Shown: piece after piece, positions 54,548 through 62,653 of the stretch
Position numbering within the stretch: position 1 is the first letter of the stretch
Layout of the letters: each line of letters begins with the position of its first letter
From: Polytrichum commune
Lineage: Eukaryota; Streptophyta; Polytrichopsida; Polytrichales; Polytrichaceae
Length of the DNA stretch: 62,653 nucleotides
Assembly: GCA_950295325.1 (NCBI GenBank)
Contig: OX485808.1
Span: 41,066,527 to 41,129,179 of the forward strand
Direction of reading: 5' to 3'
The notes under the pieces: generated by a model
The model's database searches: none
What the model was told of the DNA's origin: nothing
What the model saw: only the letters and a program-made list of their open reading frames with translations
Position numbers and translations under genes: made by a program

Positions 54548-54870
54548 TAGATGTGCCTAAGTTGGCGTTTGATCTTAAATGGACACCTATATTTGAGTGG
54601 TGTCTCATTGAGTGTGAATCTAAGAACAAACATCAAAACAACATGTGTTGAAAAGAGATTAGACTACGTGTGTAAAATTTATCACCCATTCAAGACACAA
54701 TAGTCATCATAATTGATAGGACCTATATGATCACTTAGTATTTCACAAAATCTTCATCATGACTAAGAAATTCATACAAGCTCCAAAAATATATGAAGAA
54801 ATTGGCTATGGCCACAATTTGAATTTGCTAATCATCTCACACTAATTGTGTGTTTCATGTACCTTATGAG
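54548..54870 (+). repeat. Repeat C, copy 5
   Basis: TAGATGTGCCTAAGTTGG, GGACACCTATATTTGAGTGG, AACATGTGTTGAAAAGAGAT and GAATTTGCTAATCATCTCAC. No G run at the site where other copies have one (GATAGGACCTATATGATC instead). Confidence 0.8.
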
Positions 54871-55166
54871 AAGTGGGTGCAGAGAGATAAGTGCCCATTT
54901 AAGAAACACTTCCCTTGGGGAAGAGTAGGTTGTAATTACAACCTTAAACAAGAGCTTGGTTTTATCTACGTAGCGGCTAATTACGGCAAACCCCCCACCA
55001 CATGAGAAGACCCTTTGTGTTTAATAACACAAACTAGCCCCACATAAACGGTTCAAGTTTTGTTTTTTGGGTGCAAATACAAGGGTTTTTATGCTATGCT
55101 CTAGTGGAGAGGGGCTTTTAGATACAAGCAATCAACGGGGATACATAATATTATTCTGAACACAAC
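54871..55166. other. Unassigned linker
   Basis: No element recognised. Confidence 0.4.
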
Positions 55167-55288
55167 AATGTTATGTGGGATTGACAATATTTAATAGAAT
55201 ATTCCTCATAATTATACTGAATGTAGGGAATATTCAGTATAATTATGGGGAATATTTCATATAATATTGTCATTCCCACATAACATTA
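55167..55288. mobile_element. Long near-perfect hairpin element
   Basis: The left arm AATGTTATGTGGGATTGACA, continuing to ATTATACTGAAT, pairs with the right arm, which reversed reads AATGTTATGTGGGAATGACA, continuing to ATTATACTGAAT. The arms are about 56 bp and roughly 90% identical by eye, with a very short centre near 55223-55227. A related, less symmetrical copy lies near 57545-57665. Confidence 0.8.
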
Positions 55289-55327
55289 TTATGAATTTGA
55301 AAAATGTTATGTAACCAACCACTGCAT

Positions 55328-55684
55328 TAATAGTCCTATTAATATGAACCACAATGAATTTTCTAGAGCCCACACTAATTCTTGTAATGAGAATAAATGT
55401 GGGCCACATTAATTTTCAAACCATGTTAAATTTCTCATGGAAAATTAGCATGGGCCGTAAGAATTTTTTTTTTCTAGAAAATTAATGTGGGTGATAGTTT
55501 ATTTTTTTGGTACTTTTGATGTAAGTGATTGTTTTGCTTTATGTAAGGTGTTGGTCGAACATCTTCATAGAGACTTTAGGAAAAGACCCGAGGTCTTGGA
55601 CCCATGGTAATGCCACCTTGACTAGAGAATTAGTGTGGTCCGCGCTCATTTTCCACCCACACCACTAGGACTATTTAGTGTAGT
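55328..55684 (-). mobile_element. MITE family S, copy 3
   Basis: AATAGTCCTATTAATATGAA at the left and CACTAGGACTATTTAGTGTA then G at the right are inverted repeats (AGTCCTAxTA core). The interior reversed matches S1/S2 (AAGACTTCCAACC versus GGTCGAACATCTTC, AAAACAATCACTTACATC). Confidence 0.8.
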
Positions 55685-55689
55685 TACAG

Positions 55690-55868
55690 ATGAACCGGTT
55701 AAAGTTCTAGACTCCATGAAAATCCACCAATCTTTTTGGAAAAATATGTGGAATATACTTCAAATTGATTAAAAAAAACCCCGAAAGATCACAACATGTA
55801 ACCGGTTGGATGTGGGAACACTAGGATCTTGATTGATTATGTGCAAAAATTATGCTCCCCCGATACTA
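55690..55868 (+). repeat. Dispersed repeat D, copy 5
   Basis: GATGAACCGGTTAAAGTTCT, CCGAAAGATCACAACATGTA then ACCGGTTGG, and AACACTAGGATCTTGATTGA. Immediately adjacent to S3. The frame seen in other copies is broken. Confidence 0.75.
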
Positions 55869-57544
55869 GATTTAAACAATGAAAGAGAAGAGGCCAAGTC
55901 AATGATTTGAAAGAGAGGCGTGGAAACAAACATATGTAAGTACAAGAATTGTGAGCCTTGGGGAGGTGTCGAGTGAATGGCATTGCAATGTAATATTGTT
56001 ATGTCCTTGATAATAGCATCACCAAAACTGCTCGTTATAACTTAGGGGTTCTTTTATGTTCATGAACCATGAAGTTGTTCCTTGCTCCTCTAAAATATGT
56101 GATTGGCCATTGACCTTATCCTAGGACTACTTTGGTTTACATCAAGAAAAATAAATGTAAGAGTGACCATGGAACTTGAGGTTTCTAAATGGCTTGTTTT
56201 TAGGCTTACATTACTCATTGTCATGGTCCAATGGGGTTTGCGGTGGGAGGGGCAAAAGAGGTTTTCTTGTTGCAAATGTCAAGGTACCATGGCAGAGAAA
56301 TGCCGTTTTAATATTCTAATTTCTATTTAAATTTAAAATTTCCCCAAACATTTTTGTAGTTACGAGGTAAGAAGGGGAGAAGAAGGGGCTAGGTCAAACA
56401 TGCAGGAAAATCTCAAAACTGCTCTTTTTGGACATATATTAAGAATGTCAACAAATATGTTTTTTTTGTGTGTATGGTCACTTTTCTTAGTCCATGTTTG
56501 GTTTACACTTACTCGTGGCCCAAAGGCTTTGAACATGCAATTTTAAGAAATAGAACCACGGATGTGTGACCATGGAAAAATGCCCTTTGACATGGGACAA
56601 CTTTATGGTCCATGATGTAACAAACCCCTTGCTCACAACAACAAATCTTCATTTCACAATTGCTAGTAAGTTAACCATTTGGAATGTCCTCACTTTTGTT
56701 GACGTGTCATTTTTAGTGAAAGGGTACGTGCTTGGCATTGCACTACAACGATCACATGTCATTGCCACTGCAATATAAAACCAAGACATCCAAAACTAAA
56801 ACGGCAATAGATTTGGATGCCTAAAATCTACCTCATAGTGACAAAAAAAACCCAGTAACAACGACCCAAAATCCTTGTAACGGTGACTTCTTTATTAATG
56901 ACCGAAATCGAGAAGTTTAGGTCACAAACACCGAAGCCGCCCCCCCCCCCCCCAATCCACAACACATGAATGGGGGCATGCATGACCCCTTCAAGTTCCC
57001 ATTATGGTCTCAATTTCACGGGCCATTTACTTGGCGATCGGCTCGCCTTTGAATGCCATTATTTGGGAGTTCTTCGGCCATGCTCGCAATTCAAGCCCCT
57101 TGTAAGCTAGCCCCCTCCTTTTATAAACGCCCGCCATGATGGGCGTACATTTTGATTCCCACGGCATTGAAGTGGTGGGGGCACCTCATCAATTGAGAAG
57201 CCTCTCGGGCCCGAGCGAGCATAAAGAGGCACTCGAGATATTCGCGCACTCGGAGAAACTCCAAGCACAAGGCGGAAAACGAATTTAAAGGAAAGTTGCA
57301 TCCCAACATGCAATCACACCCCATACCTCTTGGCATACATACTACTATAAATTATCGTCGTAGGCCATAAACGTTCGGAAACTCAAACTTTCCTCCTCTC
57401 GAAATCTAGAATCTAATGATGGGCGTCATTCCACCAAAGGTGCATGCCCGCATCATGTATGGTGATTCCAAATACTTTGAAAAGCCAACGACTTGAAAAT
57501 CAACAGTACAAAAAAATAAACTCGGACTCACGAAAAACCCATCA
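55869..57544. other. Unassigned sequence
   Basis: GTTTACATCAAGAAAAATAA and GTTTACACTTACTCGTGGCC near 56135 and 56500 hint at N-like termini but are not resolved. C14 lies at 56940-56953. The GC-richer stretch at 56930-57330 has frames on one strand (57107-57336) with no motif. Confidence 0.4.
56940..56953 (+). repeat. Poly-C run (14)
   Basis: Uninterrupted C tract. Confidence 0.95.
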
Positions 57545-57665
57545 ATGAAGAAAATGATGATATATTCATAACATTGTTCAGAGCTATAACAATGTTACGG
57601 GAAACTAACAATATTCCATGGAATATTCCCCTATATTCAATTTGAATAATGTTGTGTTGAATGAG
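57545..57665. mobile_element. Degenerate relative of the 55.2-kb hairpin
   Basis: CATAACATTGTTCAGAGC, AACAATGTTACGGGAAACTA and ACAATATTCC match the arm of 55167-55288. It contains a perfect 18-bp palindrome, AATATTCCATGGAATATT, at 57610-57627. Confidence 0.5.
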
Positions 57666-58204
57666 GGGAATCGGTGTGGACGACTCTAATAAGAAATTGG
57701 TGGTTGTCATGCCTCGAGGAAGAATGTGAGCTCCATGCTTCATTTATTCACCATTGATCTAGGGGCCATAAAACCACATAATTAAGTATGGACCGATTTG
57801 CCATTGCGCTAATAAGGTGCCATGTTCTTCACAACTACATATATTTATATACATACATACTTATGTCTTCCTATGGAAAAGGAGAAAACAAATTAAAAAT
57901 ATCAACGTTAATTAATTCAACAGCACAAAAGCGGGAGACTCATTAAACACGAAGCCCAGTTAAAGGGCTTCGTCCTCATACAATACTTAGTAACTCCTCC
58001 ACCCACCATTCGCTGTAACTTAGTCATACTTCATATCATACACTTTTTAAGTTGTTTTTTAGTTATTGAACCCACTTACTTCTCTCCGCTTTTCTCGTAA
58101 ATAAATTGTGTTGTAAGTATTTTTTTTTACAAGAGTTCTCAAAACAACATTTGAAGTAGTAGTAACGTACAAGAGTCACGGGAGTGAGTTTTTTTGGGGC
58201 ATAA
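57666..58204. other. Unassigned sequence
   Basis: ATATATTTATATACATACAT simple AT repeat near 57839. No gene. Confidence 0.4.
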
Positions 58205-58382
58205 ACGGTCAACATCCTAGTCCCTCCAAGTCCAACCGGTTACATGTCGAGATCTTCTTTCGGGTTTTTCGTCATTCTTTAAAGGTATATTATCTAGATT
58301 CCTCTAATACGATGGGTAATTTTTTTTCCCAAAGTCTCGAACTTCAACCACTTATTTCTCAAACTCGACCGGTTCATCTACA
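58205..58382 (-). repeat. Dispersed repeat D, copy 6
   Basis: CTCCAAGTCCAACCGGTTAC, ATGTCGAGATCTTCTTTCGG, CTAATACGATGGGTAATT and CTCGACCGGTTCATCT match reversed D copies. Confidence 0.75.
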
Positions 58383-58615
58383 CCTACACTAATTATTATA
58401 ACTAGTGTAACCTCCTCTTTGGAAATACACAATACTATATCTATTTACTGTATATCTCATAATTTGTCAAAAAAGAAAGTCAAATTAGTCGTTCGGACAT
58501 TACATAACATTTACAACTCTATTTGGTAAGAAAATCACGTCGATAATTTAAAAAGACATGTGAAATGTGTAACTCCAAACAGTAAATGACACTAAATATC
58601 ATATTTTAGTGTAGT
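58383..58615 (+). mobile_element. MITE family A, copy 7
   Basis: CCTACACTAATTATTATAAC then TAGTGTAACC at the left and GACACTAAATATCATATTTT then AGTGTAG at the right. The interior GTTCGGACATTACATAACAT is typical. It lies directly beside D6. Confidence 0.88.
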
Positions 58616-58671
58616 TACATTTGACACTTCAAGAAAACGACCCATAATTATGCACTACTCCCTAGAATCAA

Positions 58672-58896
58672 CAACACTAAATATCATATGTACACCAAAT
58701 ATGATATTTAGTGTGACTTACTATTTGGATTTTCACGATGCTATATCTTTTTGCTATTGAAATAAATTTTCACCAAGGAAAGCTATCAGTGTTCTATAAC
58801 GTCCAAACTACCAATTTAACATTTATTGGTAAAATATGATATTGAATTGCGTAATTCCAAATAGTAAGCCACTCTAAATATCATAGTTAGTGTAGT
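58672..58896 (-). mobile_element. MITE family A, copy 8
   Basis: ACACTAAATATCATATGTAC then ACCAAATATGATATTTAG at the left and AATAGTAAGCCACTCTAAAT then ATCATAGTTAGTGTAG at the right. The interior reversed has GGACGTTATAGAACACTGAT. The orientation is opposite to A7, 57 bp away, so A7/A8 form an inverted pair. Confidence 0.85.
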
Positions 58897-60294
58897 GTTC
58901 CTCCCGGGTGATTGGTGAAGTTTAGTAAGGATATAAAGGAGGGTGAAGTTACAAAGGCAAGAAAGGGTAAAAAGTAGGCTTGAAGTGTTGGTAGGAATTC
59001 CTTCCTTAGTGCATGTAGGTAGCTAGGTTGGTAGATTTTTGCAAGTGACTTTTGTGGGGGGTGGGGGTGGGGGGGTTTAAAATAGCCATCAATAAAATCC
59101 TTCTAAAAAAGGTGCCACCCGTGTGCACCCTCATTCAATGCACCGTCCTTTCTCTGGATACAAGGCGCTCCAAATCCCCACATCTACACCCCTCCTAGAT
59201 CCCAGGCCCCTCCCCCTCTTAACTACGTGTTAATACAGCCACCCCCTCACTCCTCCACGTCCCTTACCCCCCCCCCACCCACAAAACCTTCCCTCCTACA
59301 ATCTATGAACCGCCAAGATCTTAATAACTTCCTTGCACTAAATAAGAAGGTTTGTTTTTCTTTTTGCTCTTTTTGCTCTTTTCTTTTTTCCTTATTCATC
59401 ACTCCCAAGTGTTGGAAAGTTAAGTTTAGTCATAGTTCCCTAGATGTAGGACTCCAAGCATTGAATAGTGTACCTAGTCCCTTTGTGGTCCCAACCTACT
59501 ACCATTGGGCCTCACCTCACCGGACCAACCCCAACCCCAACCAACCAACCAACTTTCGGTCTCGCTCGCTTCCGTGGTCTTATTGTTACTTATTATTGTT
59601 ATTATTATGATTATTAATTTACGCTCGGATTTTAGAGAGAGAGAGAGATTCAAGGAGGCGCGAGTTGGTCGATGATGATCGTATAAAGGAAACTAAAATT
59701 ACGACTACGACTAAAAAGTTTTGTAGTTTCTTGTTGTTTGGGGAATACCATTAATTGTGGCCCGTCCTTTACACCACCGTGGTCTCCAGACATTCAACAT
59801 GATCTTTTGGATTTGAGCTCACGGTTACGGTATTGGCTACCCTTCATAGGGTAATATATAGGATTGACTTATGGAGAAGGTGGGGGAGCTTTTTAGGTAT
59901 TGTTTTAGTAGTTATTACGGCATTGATGAGTCGGCCATAAAAACCAAATGAACGACCTTTCCAATATTGCCCACAAAAGCATCCATCTATTATTCCAAAG
60001 GCATATATCTTCATGAAGATTGAATTTTTTGAATGTTTCGAGTTCTACCGTCGACAAGCACACATGTATGTTATGTTGAGTTGAGAGTGTAGGTTTGACA
60101 TCGTGCGATCCAACAATGGATTTTTAATGCCAACAATGTGCATATGATAACCATTTTAATACCAAGGTTTGGAAACTATGCAATTACAAATATGGAGTAA
60201 CGTAGACGGGCCTTAAAAATGGTTACTTTTTCTTGCTAGCCTATTTGTCTTTGCTAAATTAAGTGAATGTCCGGTTATTAGTACGACACGGTTG
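58897..60294. other. Unassigned sequence with pyrimidine-rich parts
   Basis: G-rich tract 59057-59076 and C-rich stretch 59160-59290. GA repeat at 59634-59649. The 127-codon frame 59227-59610 is Pro/Ser/Phe/Cys low complexity and not supported as a gene. Confidence 0.45.
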
Positions 60295-60590
60295 GCAAAT
60301 GCGAATTGAGGCCGTAGTCATTTTCCTTATGATTTTTGGAGCTCGTATGATTATCTTTTTCATTATCAAAGTGGAGATTCTCGTGCTCGTTAAATGGTCA
60401 TGTAGCCCCCCCCCCCCCGCCGTCCATTATGATGAGTATTGAACCTAGAATGGTCATCATAATACTTGACACGTAGTCCAATCTCTTGCTAAACACACAT
60501 CTTTCTGGCATCAGTTCTTGGAGCCACACATGACGTAGCATTACTCAACACCTACTTGTTTGTTCAATCGGCCCTCGGAATATAGTAGTT
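60295..60590 (-). repeat. Repeat C, copy 6
   Basis: GGCCGTAGTCATTTTCCTTA, TTGGAGCTCGTATGATTATC, ACGTAGTCCAATCTCTTGCT and AACACACATCTTTCTGGCAT are the reverse of the C consensus. C13 (60406-60418) is at the conserved G-run position. Confidence 0.8.
60406..60418 (+). repeat. Poly-C run (13) within repeat C
   Basis: Reverse-strand equivalent of the poly-G runs in C1 and C3. Confidence 0.9.
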
Positions 60591-61002
60591 GGCTGCTTGG
60601 AAAGTTAAGTTTCTTGCTCAACTTTTCGAACATCCGACTGTTATATTATGAGAGCCCACTGAACAACACAATGAGTGCTAAGTAATGTTATGAACTAAAT
60701 TAAAGGTGTTTGATTAAAAAAAGTAACCAAATAAGGGTTGTCTACCTTGAGTCTTGAAATTATTATTTGATAAAAACCACCCCCACGCGTAGAAATTGGC
60801 TCAATTGGTGTTGACTTTAGACCTATTTCAAGAAACACTCGCCTTACTAACTATCTACTTCTGACGTTATTCATACTTGGCCTTAAACTCATATGCAGAT
60901 AGAACCTAGACCAAACGGAATCGTAAACAAAGGCTTCGGTGCAAATTATGTTATTATTAACTTCGGTGGCTCCTTCAAAGCTGAAGCTCTCTCTCTCCAC
61001 TC
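60591..61002. other. Unassigned sequence
   Basis: No element or gene recognised. Confidence 0.4.
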
Positions 61003-61005
61003 TAA

Positions 61006-61519
61006 GGGCCGCTTTACACCTAGAGGCCGGGCCAATTTCCCTTGAGGCCGATTGCACAAAATTTCAGCCTTTTTTGGGTTGGAGGCCGGCCTCTACTACA
61101 CATTATAATAAGATTATACTGGGGGCCAATTTTCCCATATGTAAAGGCCCTCGGGCCAAGAAGCCAAGCTGATTCAAAAAAATTAGCCTAATCCAACGGA
61201 TGTAGCATAATCTAAGATAGAGCCTTTAGATTCCACATAATCCAATGGATCTAGTTCACTTTAAAAAATTATACTTTATTTAAGAAGATTTTTTTAGTGG
61301 AATATGACATTGGCCTTCCATTTTGGGTGCACCCAATTCAACGAGCTCGGGCCGTGTCATAACATACATTTTTTAATTTAAAAAATCATACCACCAAATC
61401 GGCCCGGCCTCTAGATGTAAAGGGGTTGGGGCCGATTTGAGCCTTTTGACCAATCACAAATGAGGATTTCAAGCCTCTTACACAACGAATTGGCCCGGCC
61501 TCTAAGTGTAAAGCGGCCC
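61006..61519. mobile_element. Harbinger-like MITE M with TAA target duplication
   Basis: 514 bp. The left end GGGCCGCTTTACACCTAGAG, continuing GCCGGGCCAATT, and the right end reversed, GGGCCGCTTTACACTTAGAG, continuing GCCGGGCCAATT, differ at one position in 32. TAA flanks both sides (61003-61005 and 61520-61522), as expected for PIF/Harbinger (Tourist-type) insertion. Further internal pieces of the inverted repeat occur near 61078-61090 and 61397-61445 (TCGGCCCGGCCTCTAGATGT), so the element may be a composite. Confidence 0.9.
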
Positions 61520-61522
61520 TAA

Positions 61523-61652
61523 GTCTAAGATTCAAATTCTACCGAACCACCTAACAAAATATCAACGGTCGTAGGTGGTCATTGAATTTGAAGTCTTATA
61601 AATAAGGTGCCCATATTTCAAAGAATGTGGGTTTTTGTTCGCTTTCCTCAAC
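61523..61652. other. Unassigned linker
   Basis: Nothing recognised. Confidence 0.35.
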
Positions 61653-61655
61653 TTG

Positions 61656-62003
61656 GGGACCACTTCACACACGAGACCGAGGCCCATGACCATTGCATTC
61701 TAAGATCTCTCATTGGTCGAAAAGGCCAAAACCGTTCAAGTTCACTTCACACTAGAAGGTGAAGGCCTAAGGGCCCAAGGACCCAACAAAATTATCATGG
61801 ATGAAGAAAATCTACATGGAGTCTTACATGACAAACTATAAATAATGTTTCATGGTCTACCATAATTTGCATCAGGCCCACCTCCAATAGGTAGGCCTAA
61901 TGCAAATTTCAACAGACCATGTCAATGGTACGGCCTTTGGATGAGAACCAAGGGCCCTCACAGTTACATGATCATGACCCTTGGCTTGTGCATGCAGTGG
62001 CCC
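61656..62003 (+). mobile_element. MITE family E, copy 3 (both ends), possible TTG duplication
   Basis: GGGACCACTTCACACACGAG at the left, and the reversed right end GGGCCACTGCATGCACAAGC, are diverged inverted repeats. TTG flanks both ends (61653-61655 and 62004-62006). The centre is a hairpin (61851-61921): CATGGTCTACCATAATTTGC pairs with the reverse of GCAAATTTCAACAGACCATG, with GGCCCACCT / AGGTAGGCC inside. Confidence 0.75.
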
Positions 62004-62140
62004 TTGACGTTAAGAGAAATGAAATAGACGACACGATGGAATTGTTTCACTCCAATCGGCACAAATATACCTTGGCTTACTTCGATTATATAGAGGCCAA
62101 AATTGAAGGAGACATGTTTGGGTGGATGAAAGGTTGGTGA
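61919..62140 (+). CDS. Uncertain ORF, possible gene or transposon fragment
   Basis: A 73-codon ATG frame. Its first third lies in MITE E3; the rest (from about 62010) reads RNEIDDTMELFHSNRHKYTL and YFDYIEAKIEGDMFGWMKGW. The second part looks more protein-like than most frames here (balanced composition, no low complexity), but I do not recognise the family. It overlaps the start of the next frame in another phase, as would happen with a frameshifted old coding sequence or an exon boundary. No promoter or splice evidence. Confidence 0.2.
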   Translation: MSMVRPLDENQGPSQLHDHDPWLVHAVALDVKRNEIDDTMELFHSNRHKYTLAYFDYIEAKIEGDMFGWMKGW

Positions 62141-62403
62141 TGCTTCAAATCAAGTTGGTTGAAAAGGTTGTTGAGGGGTACCATTTCACACATACATGTG
62201 TGCCCCACAAAAGAGAGGCCGTAACTCTCGGAAGCCACAACGACTCCAATTTATGGTGGGAGATAGTATTGCTCACCGGTTACGTGGATATTTTGGACAT
62301 GTGTTGCGAAGCTAATATTCCACCCAAAGGTCGTGAAAGACAACAAGGGGTTTGCATTATACTTCTCGACTCGTCACTTGGTGATTTTCTCATTGACATG
62401 TAG
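62122..62403 (+). CDS. Uncertain ORF adjacent to the previous one
   Basis: A 93-codon frame with segments VVEGYHFTHTCVPHKREAVT and NLWWEIVLLTGYVDILDMCC. It has balanced composition and no homopolymer-driven residues. Together with 61919-62140 it could be the remains of one coding region interrupted by a frameshift. No known domain recognised; chance is the default explanation for 93 codons in 62 kb. Confidence 0.2.
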   Translation: MDERLVMLQIKLVEKVVEGYHFTHTCVPHKREAVTLGSHNDSNLWWEIVLLTGYVDILDMCCEANIPPKGRERQQGVCIILLDSSLGDFLIDM

Positions 62404-62653
62404 TTGTACAAAACAAGTATGAGTGTGTTGTTTAAGAAATGGTTAATGAGCCTTGACTCAATTGTGAAGTACCCATGTGCTCCTTCGTACTCCATAGCAA
62501 TGTGGAGCTAGAATGAAAACCATAAACCCCTTGCTCAAAACCTTTGGGATTCTCACATTTCATGCTAGATGGGGTTTACAAAGTTGTGAGCTCGTTGCAT
62601 TGTCCTCCAATTGGTTGACGATGCAACCGTTTGTATAATCATTGTCCTAATGC
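62404..62653. other. Unassigned sequence at window edge
   Basis: No element or gene recognised. Confidence 0.4.

Noticed and set aside
59227-59610. 127-codon Pro/Ser/Phe-rich frame
   Set aside because: Pyrimidine-rich low complexity (CCCTCC, TTTTTGCTC, CAACCAACC repeats) explains it; no motif or splice context.
1-62653. Organelle DNA insertion, rRNA genes or a centromeric satellite
   Set aside because: No stretch resembling plastid or mitochondrial genes or rRNA was seen, and tandem arrays are limited to three short ones.

Overview
This window looks like a gene-poor stretch of a plant (probably flowering-plant) nuclear genome. Three things point there: remnants of a plant-type Ty1/copia polyprotein, a very dense population of short terminal-inverted-repeat elements (MITEs) inserted into one another, and many microsatellites and homopolymer runs. 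No intact protein-coding gene, tRNA, rRNA, CRISPR array or bacterial-style operon could be supported. All open reading frames are short (161 codons at most), and most are explained by repeats. Family letters (A, B, C and so on) are working labels assigned here by reading the sequence against itself; none was checked against a repeat database.

Layout. 1-5.9 kb: MITE K1, a terminal-inverted-repeat element whose right end is amplified into a 222-bp tandem array (2.85-3.51 kb), a truncated copy of transposon R, and a copy of repeat C. 5.9-12.2 kb: a decayed Ty1/copia element whose reverse transcriptase is split by a 2.28-kb non-autonomous DNA transposon (R, 9038-11319). R has matching terminal inverted repeats, a short target duplication and an internal 38-bp minisatellite. 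12.2-19.5 kb: repeats D and E, then a richer-GC stretch with few recognisable repeats but one striking 150-bp hairpin (17126-17277). 19.5-30.5 kb: MITE territory (S, C, J, B, E, L, K, D), with B nested in J and J nested in K. 30.5-38 kb: mostly unassigned sequence, with A, H and N elements and a four-unit satellite (36942-37655) derived from the end of MITE K. 38-47 kb: nested A, I, L, C, J, O and D elements and very long poly-C runs. 47-62.65 kb: a SINE-like retroposon with a target duplication (49107-49207), nested A/I, elements H, C, S, D and A, a hairpin element (55167-55288), a Harbinger-like MITE (61006-61519) and repeat E. The last 650 bases hold two adjacent ORFs of unknown identity.

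How the parts relate. Nothing acts as a pathway. The coherent story is transposon dynamics: families A, B, J and S share the same terminal motif (CTACACTAAAT and an internal TTTAGTGTCAC) and probably share a mobilising transposase that is not in the window. Their nesting gives a relative order of insertion. At least two families have thrown off short tandem arrays from their ends. Long poly-C/poly-G runs recur at fixed positions inside some families. I see no convincing undescribed gene system. The best leads are the R transposon, the MITE-derived satellites, the long hairpins and the 91-94-bp fold-back element L.
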